Position numbers and translations under genes: made by a program. This document shows positions 34,060 through 42,095 of a stretch of DNA of 64,000 nt, one piece after another. The notes beneath the pieces are model-generated. The model was not told the origin of the DNA. It made no database searches and worked only from the letters and a program-made list of their open reading frames with translations. Every line of letters begins with the position of its first letter. Position 1 is the first letter of the stretch. Source of the stretch: Alphaproteobacteria bacterium (GTDB lineage: Bacteria; Bacteroidota; Bacteroidia; Bacteroidales; FEN-979); the NCBI GenBank assembly GCA_009928665.1, contig SACF01000010.1:1-64000 (forward strand), written 5' to 3'.

Positions 34060-35271
34060 ATGGATGAATCACTGAAATTGAAAATCGGTAAGTCTGCTGC
34101 TTCCATTAAGGATGAAATCATTGGGATCCGGCGCCATTTGCACCGCTACCCGGAACTGTCGTGCCTGGAAGTAAAGACCGCCGAATTCATATGCCAAAAA
34201 CTCGATGTGTACGGGATCAGGTATCAGAAAGGGATTGCCGGTACCGGGGTTGTCGGATTCATTGAAGGCCGCAACCCATCCGCACGGTGCATTGCCCTCC
34301 GGGCCGACATGGATGCCCTGCCCGTTACAGAGATCAGCCTGACGGAATATTCCTCTACCATTCCGGGAGTCATGCATGCCTGCGGTCATGATGTTCACAT
34401 GGCCTGCCTGCTCGGAGCCGCAAAGATCCTGACCGGTCTCACCTCCGCGTTTACCGGTACTGTGAAACTGATTTTCCAGCCTTCTGAAGAGACCTTTCCC
34501 GGTGGCGCCATCGCCATGATCGAAGCCGGAGTATTGGAAAATCCGGCGCCCGGATTTGTGATCGGTCAGCACGTGATCAATAACCTGGATGCCGGGGAGA
34601 TCGGATTGAAGCCGGGTCCATACATGGCTTCGACCGACGAAATCTATATCACCGTGAAAGGAAAAGGAGGACATGCTGCAACTCCGAACCAGGTCATCGA
34701 TCCCGTCCTGATTGCTTCCCACATCGTTGTTGCGCTTCAGCAGATCGTGAGTCGCAATGCCGATCCGGTGATGCCTACTGTGATCTCCTTCGGAAAAATC
34801 ATGGGGAATGGTCGTACCAATGTTATACCCGACGAAGTCATGCTGGATGGGACGGTCAGAACATACAATGAAACCTGGCGAAAGGAGGTTCATGAACGGA
34901 TCCGGAAGATGGCCGTCTCGATAGCGTCGGGAATGGGAGGGAGTTGCGACGTCAGGATCGCTCCAGGCTATCCATTCGTCCACAACGATCCGGATCTTAC
35001 CCTGCGCCTCGAAACCCTTGCACGGGAGTATTTGGGAACGGATAAAGTAAAGACTTTGGAGCCACGAATGACCGCTGAAGATTTTGCCTATTATGCCACG
35101 AAAGTGCCTTCCTGTCTTTACCGCCTCGGGATCCGGAATCAGAGCCGGGGAATAAACTCAAATCTGCATACCGCCACCTTTGATGTGGATGAGGATTCCA
35201 TCGCAACAGGCATGGAAATGCTCGCCTGGTTCACGATTAACCTGCTCAGTCAGGAAAATCCTTCTCGATAA
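34060..35271 (+). CDS. M20D-family amidohydrolase (second copy)
   Basis: About 403 aa from ATG 34060. Metal-dependent hydrolase of N-acyl amino acids or peptides: RRHLHRYPELSCLE, LRADMDALPVTE, metal site ACGHDVHMA, FQPSEETFPGG, GQHVINNLDAGEIG, and RMTAEDFAYYATKVPSCLYRLG plus NLHTATFDVDED near the C-terminus. No signal peptide. It is only a distant paralogue of the copy at 3924-5075. First gene of a tight operon: 8 nt to the TPR gene. Confidence 0.92.
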   Translation: MDESLKLKIGKSAASIKDEIIGIRRHLHRYPELSCLEVKTAEFICQKLDVYGIRYQKGIAGTGVVGFIEGRNPSARCIALRADMDALPVTEISLTEYSSTIPGVMHACGHDVHMACLLGAAKILTGLTSAFTGTVKLIFQPSEETFPGGAIAMIEAGVLENPAPGFVIGQHVINNLDAGEIGLKPGPYMASTDEIYITVKGKGGHAATPNQVIDPVLIASHIVVALQQIVSRNADPVMPTVISFGKIMGNGRTNVIPDEVMLDGTVRTYNETWRKEVHERIRKMAVSIASGMGGSCDVRIAPGYPFVHNDPDLTLRLETLAREYLGTDKVKTLEPRMTAEDFAYYATKVPSCLYRLGIRNQSRGINSNLHTATFDVDEDSIATGMEMLAWFTINLLSQENPSR

Positions 35272-35279
35272 AATCATTC

Positions 35280-37163
35280 ATGAAAGGTCCGGGAACTTCC
35301 TATCTCCTCTTGCTGCTTTGGATCAGCCTGGCTCATGTTGTTTATTCCCAGGATGTTACCCTCCCCCCAAGGCCTGTCCTTCCATTTCAGCAGGATGCCC
35401 AACCCAATGTGACCGATGAACAACTGGCGATACAATTCTACCAGTCCCGTGATTTTGTGAAGGCCGCCGAATTGTTCGAACGAATCTATGATTCCAGACC
35501 CTCCTATTACGTTTACCAGTATCTGGTGATGGCGCTGGTTGAAAACCAGGAGTACGGTAAAGCGGAAAAGATTGTCCGTAAATGCATTAAAGCCGAACCT
35601 GACTCCCCACGCTACCTGGTTGATCTGGGGTATATCCTTTACCGGAGCGGCAATCCCGACAAGGCCCGCAAAACCTATGAGGAGGCGTTGAAAAAACTGG
35701 CGCCGTCCCAGCAAAGCATCTTTGATCTGGCCAATGCCTTCATGATGAAAGGAGAAAATGAATATGCCATCCAGACCTACCTGAAGGGCCGTCAACTGAT
35801 GAATTACACGTACCCTTTCGGTTTTGAACTGGCCGGTGTATATGAACGGATGGGCGATTTTAAAAGCGCTACCGAGGAGTATCTTAACCTGCTTGAGTTC
35901 AACGAAGCATACCTGAACACCATCCAGGACCGCATCCAGGGATTGCTGAGTTTTGATGTCAACAATGAGAAAAATGAAATTCTCCGCAAAGTACTACTCA
36001 GCAGGGCGCAGAAGAATCCGGATAAAGTGGTTTATGCAGCGTTGCTGTGGTGGTACTCGATCCAGCAAAAAGATTTCGACCTGGCCCTGATCCAGGCAAA
36101 AGCATTGGACCGTCGACTCAAAGAGAACGGCGATAAACTGGTTCAGGTAGCCAATCTGGCGCTTTCAAATCAGCAGTTCGACGTGGCTGAGTCGGCGTTT
36201 CAGGCGTTGATCGATAAAGGCGGATCTTCACCTTACTACAGTTACAGCCGGAGGGAACTTATTAATACCCGTTACCGGAAGATTTTATCCAGCCCTTCCC
36301 CGCAAAAACAGGAGCTGGAGAACCTGACTGGTTCCATGGTCAAAGAATTGAAGGATTCGGGTGAATCGCCCGAGAACATTACCCTGATACGTAACTTTGC
36401 GCACCTTGAAGGATTTTACAACCACAGGCCCGATTCGGCTATTTCGCTCCTGAACCGGGCCATCCTCATGGCCGGCATTTCAAATGAAGACAAAGCGTAC
36501 TGCAAAATGGAACTGGCCGATATCTTCCTCTTTACCGGTGAAGTTTGGGAAGCGACCTTGCTGTATCAACAGGTCTACCAGGATTATAAAAACGATGTTC
36601 TGGGTCAGGAAGCCAAATTCAAGAATACCAAGCTCTCTTTTTATATCGGGGAATTTATGTGGGCAAGGGCACAGGCCGACATTCTGAAAGCTGCCACTTC
36701 CAAATTCATAGCCAACGATGCCCTGGCCCTGTCGTTACTTATCGGTGAAAACCTGGATCCCGACAGTAGTACCGTTGCCCTTGAAAAATATGCCCGGGCC
36801 GACCTCCTCGATTTCAGGAACGAACCCGGATTGGCCTTGCAATCGCTCGATTCCATCCTGACAACTTTTGTGGAGCATCCGATTTTCCCATATGTCTTTT
36901 ACAAAAAGGCTGTCATTAAACTCAGACAGGGAAAATTCGCTGAAGCTGATACCCTGCTGGAATTGGTGTTCAGCCTGTATCCCGAAGGGGTGCTTGCCGA
37001 TGAGGCCTTGATGCAACGCGGAGATCTCAACCGGAAACAACTGAACGACCCGGGGAAAGCCATGGACTGCTACCGGGAAATTATCGATAAATACCCGGCA
37101 AGTATATTTGTTCCCGAGGCGCGCCGGCAATTCAGGAAATTACGTGGCGACAACATCCCCTGA
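35280..37163 (+). CDS. Secreted tetratricopeptide-repeat protein
   Basis: 627 aa: signal peptide (MKGPGTSYLLLLLWISLAHVVYSQ), then helical TPR-type repeats through most of the length (for example FVKAAELFERIYDSRPSYYV, YLVDLGYILYRSGNPDKA, FADTLLELVFSLYPEGVLAD-like units). The end AMDCYREIIDKYPASIFVPEARRQFRKLRG resembles BamD/YbgF-like C-terminal TPRs. Probably a periplasmic scaffold; partner unknown. It is placed between M20D and rsmA in one transcript, and its stop is followed by the rsmA ATG after a single nucleotide. Confidence 0.85.
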   Translation: MKGPGTSYLLLLLWISLAHVVYSQDVTLPPRPVLPFQQDAQPNVTDEQLAIQFYQSRDFVKAAELFERIYDSRPSYYVYQYLVMALVENQEYGKAEKIVRKCIKAEPDSPRYLVDLGYILYRSGNPDKARKTYEEALKKLAPSQQSIFDLANAFMMKGENEYAIQTYLKGRQLMNYTYPFGFELAGVYERMGDFKSATEEYLNLLEFNEAYLNTIQDRIQGLLSFDVNNEKNEILRKVLLSRAQKNPDKVVYAALLWWYSIQQKDFDLALIQAKALDRRLKENGDKLVQVANLALSNQQFDVAESAFQALIDKGGSSPYYSYSRRELINTRYRKILSSPSPQKQELENLTGSMVKELKDSGESPENITLIRNFAHLEGFYNHRPDSAISLLNRAILMAGISNEDKAYCKMELADIFLFTGEVWEATLLYQQVYQDYKNDVLGQEAKFKNTKLSFYIGEFMWARAQADILKAATSKFIANDALALSLLIGENLDPDSSTVALEKYARADLLDFRNEPGLALQSLDSILTTFVEHPIFPYVFYKKAVIKLRQGKFAEADTLLELVFSLYPEGVLADEALMQRGDLNRKQLNDPGKAMDCYREIIDKYPASIFVPEARRQFRKLRGDNIP

Positions 37164-37164
37164 A

Positions 37165-37989
37165 ATGGTCAGACCAAAGAAACACCTGGGTCAGCATTTC
37201 CTGCGCGATGAAAATATTGCCAGGAAAATTGTCTCCCTGATCAACCCTTCGATCCCGGCGCTGGTGGAGGTAGGTCCGGGAATGGGCGTACTGACAAAGT
37301 ACCTCCTCGGACTGAATGATGTGGAATGCCGGTTCCTTGAAGTGGATGGGGAGTCGGTAAGGTACCTGGAACATACTTTCCCGGAAATCCGAAACCGATT
37401 GGTCGAAGCCGACTTTCTGAAGTATGACCTCAACACCCTTTTCACGGGGAGTGACCCTTTTACCGTCATTGGCAATTTCCCGTATAACATTTCATCGCAG
37501 ATCCTTTTCCGGGTTCTGGAATTCCGCGACCGGATTCCTGAGGTGATCGGGATGTTCCAGAAAGAGGTGGCCGACAGGATTGCCGCCCCCCCGGGAAACA
37601 AAACGTATGGAATCCTGAGCGTCCTGCTGCAGGCTTTTTATGACATTGAGTACCTCTTCGGCGTCAATGAATCGGTGTTCGTCCCGCCCCCAAAGGTAAA
37701 ATCGGCAGTGATCCGGCTGCGCCGCAATAAGACGGTCAGGCTTTCGTGTGATGAACAGGTTTTTAAGCGGGTAGTCAAAACAGCATTCAATCAACGACGG
37801 AAAACGCTCCGTAATGCATTGAAAAACCTGGATCCTGAATGGATAAAATCGATCGGCAGGATACCGGATGAAAACCCGAGCTCCGGATCTGCCCTGCGGC
37901 CGGACCTGCTTGATCAAAGAGCCGAACAACTTTCGGTGGATGACTTCGTCATGCTTGCCACGGAAATTGCTAAATTTGCAAAAATTTGA
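37165..37989 (+). CDS. rsmA: 16S rRNA dimethyladenosine transferase
   Basis: About 274 aa from ATG 37165 (MVRPKKHLGQHFL); the longer frame overlaps the TPR gene and is not needed. Dimethylates A1518 and A1519 of 16S rRNA. Motifs: KKHLGQHFLRDENIARKI, SAM motif LVEVGPGMGVLTKYLL, and catalytic motif IGNFPYNISSQIL (NFPY, a common variant of NLPY); C-terminal VVKTAFNQRRKTLRNAL is conserved. Complete and normal in length. Confidence 0.96.
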   Translation: MVRPKKHLGQHFLRDENIARKIVSLINPSIPALVEVGPGMGVLTKYLLGLNDVECRFLEVDGESVRYLEHTFPEIRNRLVEADFLKYDLNTLFTGSDPFTVIGNFPYNISSQILFRVLEFRDRIPEVIGMFQKEVADRIAAPPGNKTYGILSVLLQAFYDIEYLFGVNESVFVPPPKVKSAVIRLRRNKTVRLSCDEQVFKRVVKTAFNQRRKTLRNALKNLDPEWIKSIGRIPDENPSSGSALRPDLLDQRAEQLSVDDFVMLATEIAKFAKI

Positions 37990-37997
37990 GTCTGCGA

Positions 37998-40043
37998 ATG
38001 AAGCCAACCAGGAATCCTCAAAATAAAAAGAGACCGGGAAAAAAGATTGCACCCACAAAGCAGGCTGCCAGTAAACCCGCCGCGGTCCCGCAACTTTCGC
38101 GTAAAGCCAAAGGTTATTTTGTTTTATCATTCTTTATTTTCGCGGTGTTGCTTTATGGCAACACGATCTTTAACGGTTTCGCAATCGACGATAATAACGT
38201 CACCAATAACGAACTGGTTAAAAAGGGATTCCGTGCGATCCCCGAAATTTTCGCTACCCGGTATAGCACCCAGCAGGGCAATATTGGCGCAACTTCTGCC
38301 GATTACCGGCCTGTAGTCAAAGCGACTTTCGCCATCGAATACCAGCTCTGGGGCGAAAAACCCGGTCGCAGCCACGCCGTAAACATCCTGATCTACTGGC
38401 TGGCTTCCGTCCTGGTCTTTTTCACACTTCGCCGCCTCTTTCAAAATTTTAACATCCTTTTTACCTTTCTGATTACCCTGGTGTTCATGGCCCATCCGGT
38501 TCATACCGAGGTGGTCGCCAGCCTCAAAAACCGCGATGAACTCCTGGCCTTCACCGCCGGGATTGGCGCCCTGTGGTTTATTCTCAACTACAGTGATACC
38601 CGGAAAACCATTCACCTTTTATACGCCTTCCTGATTTTCATTGCCGGCTATCTCAGCAAATCATCGATCCTGCCCTTCCTGCTGATCTATCCGCTGGCCC
38701 TCTATTTTTTCACAAAAATGCCGGTAAAGAAATTGATGCCGGTTTTTCTCATAATTCTGTTTGCCGTTCTTTTGGCGCAATATGTTCCGAAAATGTTCCT
38801 CGCTCCTTTTCAGCGGACTACCCACTATATCGAGAACCCCCTCTTCTTCGAAAAAAGCATTTGGCTGCGGCTGGGAACGGGATTTATTACCCTCTGGTTC
38901 TATCTGAAACTTCTGTTCTATCCCCAACCACTCCTTTATTACTATGGTTATAATATGATCCCGGTTACCAATCTTGCAAATTTTTGGGTATGGATCTCCC
39001 TCGCTATTCATGCAGCCCTTCTCTTCTTTGCCATCCGGAAATTCCGTGAAAAAAACATCCTCTCCTTCGCCATTTTCTATTATTTCATAGCCCTGTCAAT
39101 GTATTCCAACTTCCTGAAACCGGTCGTAGGAATCGTCAGCGAACGTTTTGCCTTCAACGCTTCACTTGCGTTTAGCATTGCCCTGGTTTATCTGATCTTC
39201 ATGATATTTAAAACGGACCCGCGCAGGCTTACCATCGAAATGGATTCCCGCCTCAAGATCCTGCTTGTGATCGTTTTGCTGATAATTCCCGGCACCGTTT
39301 TATCGATAACCAGGAACCGCAACTGGCGAAATACCTTTGTCCTTTACCGGCATGATATAAAATCACTCGAAAATTCAGCCAAAGCAAACCTCGACTATGC
39401 CGGCTACCTCATGGGTACCGTATACCAGGACCCGAACTTCCTGGGTAAGGGTTTGGTGAACCAACTAAAATATTTTTATATCACCCACCATTTTCGGAAA
39501 GCCCTTGAGCTTTATCCTGATAATTATCTGGCAAACAATGATCTGGGAACGGTATACCTGTTCATTGGAAAAAATTACGACTCTGCGGTTTACTTTCTGA
39601 AAAAAGCAATCGCGCTCGACTCCACTTTGCAACCTGCCTGGGTCAATCTCGGGATGGCCTATCGTTACCAGACACAGTACCAGAAAGCCATTGAATGTTA
39701 TGAACATATTCTAAGGATGAATCCCCGCCAAGTGAAGGCAGTCTTTGCACTGGCCGATGTTTACAATGACCTGGGTGATTTCAACCGGGCGGTGAAAATG
39801 AATGAAGAAGTCATTAAAGCCTACCCCAACCTGGAAATGCCCTATGTGAACATCGGAAATTATTATATGCTGAAAACCGATACCGTTACGGCAGTGCGTT
39901 ATTGGGAAAAGGCTGCCTCCATCAACCCCACCTACGAACTTTGTGTTCAGCTCAATTCACTCTATCAGATCCGGGGAGACCACGCAAAAGCAAATTATTA
40001 TTACGATCTCGGGATGAGGATAATAAACCAAACCCGTCATTGA
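37998..40043 (+). CDS. TMTC-like membrane protein: GT-C-type membrane domain plus TPR repeats
   Basis: About 681 aa from ATG 37998 (8 nt after rsmA). A basic cytoplasmic N-tail (KKRPGKKIAPTK) is followed by about ten hydrophobic segments (residues about 35-430), with acidic loop residues early (IDDNNVTNNELVKKG) and the ADYRPVVKATFAIEYQLWG segment, as in the TMTC/DUF1736 family. Then come at least four TPR units (YLANNDLGTVYLFIGKNYDSA, LQPAWVNLGMAYRYQTQYQKA and following). Eukaryotic TMTC proteins are O-mannosyltransferases using dolichyl-phosphate mannose; by analogy this may glycosylate periplasmic proteins with a polyprenyl-phosphate sugar. That function is inference. Confidence 0.78.
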   Translation: MKPTRNPQNKKRPGKKIAPTKQAASKPAAVPQLSRKAKGYFVLSFFIFAVLLYGNTIFNGFAIDDNNVTNNELVKKGFRAIPEIFATRYSTQQGNIGATSADYRPVVKATFAIEYQLWGEKPGRSHAVNILIYWLASVLVFFTLRRLFQNFNILFTFLITLVFMAHPVHTEVVASLKNRDELLAFTAGIGALWFILNYSDTRKTIHLLYAFLIFIAGYLSKSSILPFLLIYPLALYFFTKMPVKKLMPVFLIILFAVLLAQYVPKMFLAPFQRTTHYIENPLFFEKSIWLRLGTGFITLWFYLKLLFYPQPLLYYYGYNMIPVTNLANFWVWISLAIHAALLFFAIRKFREKNILSFAIFYYFIALSMYSNFLKPVVGIVSERFAFNASLAFSIALVYLIFMIFKTDPRRLTIEMDSRLKILLVIVLLIIPGTVLSITRNRNWRNTFVLYRHDIKSLENSAKANLDYAGYLMGTVYQDPNFLGKGLVNQLKYFYITHHFRKALELYPDNYLANNDLGTVYLFIGKNYDSAVYFLKKAIALDSTLQPAWVNLGMAYRYQTQYQKAIECYEHILRMNPRQVKAVFALADVYNDLGDFNRAVKMNEEVIKAYPNLEMPYVNIGNYYMLKTDTVTAVRYWEKAASINPTYELCVQLNSLYQIRGDHAKANYYYDLGMRIINQTRH

Positions 40044-40067
40044 ACCAAAGCTGAGGAATCCGGCCGG

Positions 40068-40083
40068 CAACCGGTATCGGTTG
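40068..40083 (+). terminator. Hairpin after the TMTC-like gene
   Basis: CAACCG (40068-40073), loop GTAT, CGGTTG (40078-40083), followed after about 10 nt by T-rich sequence. Possible terminator of the 34-40 kb operon. Confidence 0.4.
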
Positions 40084-40214
40084 GACTGAATCTGTTCTGC
40101 TTTTCTTGCGGAATATAACGATGATGGCTGAGAAGATTTGACAGTTGTTATTACAGATGCCGGCGATAGCAACCGAAGCCCGGAAGTCATGAATGGTTTA
40201 CTGGAATTACAGAA

Positions 40215-41894
40215 ATGAAGGAAATTAATGTAGGTACACTATCGGATAAAATCAGAGCGACTGTTGAAAAGTACCCCGGGCATGGCATCGGGTTTATTGG
40301 TCCGGGGCAGGAGCAGACTTTTTTTTCATTTCCGGAATTGCTAAAGACCTCGGCAGGTTTCCTTCATGCCTTGCAACAACGCGGCATCGGGGCAGGCGAT
40401 CAGGTGATTCTTTCGCTCGAAAAAGGGGAGGAGATCATCCCGGTTTTGTGGGCCTGCCTGCTGGGCGGCATTATTCCCGCATTGCTCCAGCCACCTGTAT
40501 CCTTCACCGAATACAATCCCGCAGCGGAAAAAACGGAAAAAGTATTCCAAATCCTCAACGGGCCTTATGTGATCCGGTCGCATTACCATGCCGGCAGTTG
40601 GTCTGTAAGCCGGATACCTGTCGAACGACAGATCGAATTCCCCGAACTGTCGGGCGACCCGCAAAAGGCCCTGTTCCACCCGGGAAAGCCGGAAGATCTT
40701 GCCCTGATCCAATTCTCCTCGGGCAGTACCGGTGAACCCAAAGGCGTCAGGCTCTCGCACAGGAATATTCTTGCCAATATCGGCGACATTGTGAAGGGAA
40801 TCCGGTTGGAACCCGACGATATTTCTGTGAACTGGATGCCCCTTTACCACGACATGGGTTTGGTGGGATTTCATCTGACACCTTCCGTTGTCGGGGTTAA
40901 TCAGTACTTTGTCGACCCGGTCGATTTTGTGAAAAATCCATCTCTCTGGCTCGATTCACTGCACCGCTTTCGGTGTACCATTACCGCGTGTCCCAATTTC
41001 GGACAGTTCCTGATCAACCGGTACCTCTCCAGAAAGTCTGATCCGGATTGGAACTTCTCATCACTGCGGATCATCTTTAACGGCGCCGAACCGATCTCAG
41101 TTCCTGTCATGAAAGCATTTCTCGGACAACTGGCTCCCTTTGGCCTGAACCCGGCGGCTATGCTTCCTGCCTATGGACTGGCAGAAGCAACGCTTGCTGT
41201 AACCATTCCCGACATATTTCAGCCGGCGGAAGTCAGGACATTTTTACGTGAACCGATGTTACGACAGGGAATGGCTACCGAATATACGGGCGATGATCCA
41301 AACACCATCGAACTGGTTAACCTGGGGAAACCCCTCGATCATTGTGAACTTAAAATCACATCCGGTACCGGGCATTTTTTAGAAGAAAGCAAGGTCGGGA
41401 ATGTGTGGATCCGTGGAAATAACGTGACTTCCGGATATTTCGGATCCCCTGAACACGATGACTCGCTCTTCTCCGGAACATGGATGAAAACCGGTGACCT
41501 GGGTTTTATTTCCCGGGGCGATCTCTTCATAACCGGCCGCTCTAAAGACATCATTTTTGTCAACGGGATCAACTATTATGCACACGATCTTGAAGATATT
41601 GCACTCCGGATGGAAGAAATAAAAACAGGGAAAATCATCATCACAGGGTCTTTCGACGAGTTACTCGGGCGTGACAAAGTACTGGTCTTCCTGGTGGGAA
41701 GCCCCAATGATGAAATGAGACTCTTATGCCGGAAGATCAAGAACCGGTTCTCTGAATTACTGGGATTGACAACCGACCTGTTCATTCCCATCCGGTCAGC
41801 TGATATTCCGCGCACCAGCAGTGGCAAGATTCAACGGTACAAGCTAACGGCCCGTTTTCATAAAGGCGGGTTTGAACATCTCATTCAAATCTGA
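40215..41894 (+). CDS. Fatty-acyl-AMP ligase (FAAL-type adenylate-forming enzyme)
   Basis: 559 aa ANL-superfamily enzyme. Motifs: SSGSTGEPKGVRLSHRN (P-loop A3), NWMPLYHDMGLVGFHLTP (FAAL/long-chain hallmark), FNGAEPI, LPAYGLAEATLAV (A5), TGDLGF (A7), and the C-terminal RTSSGKIQRYK with the A10 Lys. The early YHDMG and FNGAEP segments place it with FAALs and FAAL-like loaders, which activate a fatty acid as acyl-AMP and pass it to an ACP rather than to CoA. No ACP is adjacent; the nearest is at 49624. Its role could be loading of a lipid or hydroxy-acyl group, but its target is unknown. Confidence 0.85.
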   Translation: MKEINVGTLSDKIRATVEKYPGHGIGFIGPGQEQTFFSFPELLKTSAGFLHALQQRGIGAGDQVILSLEKGEEIIPVLWACLLGGIIPALLQPPVSFTEYNPAAEKTEKVFQILNGPYVIRSHYHAGSWSVSRIPVERQIEFPELSGDPQKALFHPGKPEDLALIQFSSGSTGEPKGVRLSHRNILANIGDIVKGIRLEPDDISVNWMPLYHDMGLVGFHLTPSVVGVNQYFVDPVDFVKNPSLWLDSLHRFRCTITACPNFGQFLINRYLSRKSDPDWNFSSLRIIFNGAEPISVPVMKAFLGQLAPFGLNPAAMLPAYGLAEATLAVTIPDIFQPAEVRTFLREPMLRQGMATEYTGDDPNTIELVNLGKPLDHCELKITSGTGHFLEESKVGNVWIRGNNVTSGYFGSPEHDDSLFSGTWMKTGDLGFISRGDLFITGRSKDIIFVNGINYYAHDLEDIALRMEEIKTGKIIITGSFDELLGRDKVLVFLVGSPNDEMRLLCRKIKNRFSELLGLTTDLFIPIRSADIPRTSSGKIQRYKLTARFHKGGFEHLIQI

Positions 41895-42095
41895 AATCTT
41901 ACCCGGTTTCAATTAAAGGCATTGCCATCCGGAGAATTATCGGAATTATAATCCTTTCACTGAACCTGACAGCAGTCTGCTCCCGGTATACATTTTGACA
42001 ATGATACCCTCATCCAGGCAATAAACTCCGGGATTTTCGCGATTCTGTTGCCTGATTATAATGCTGTTAGAGTCATAATGCGCTGAACGATAAAA

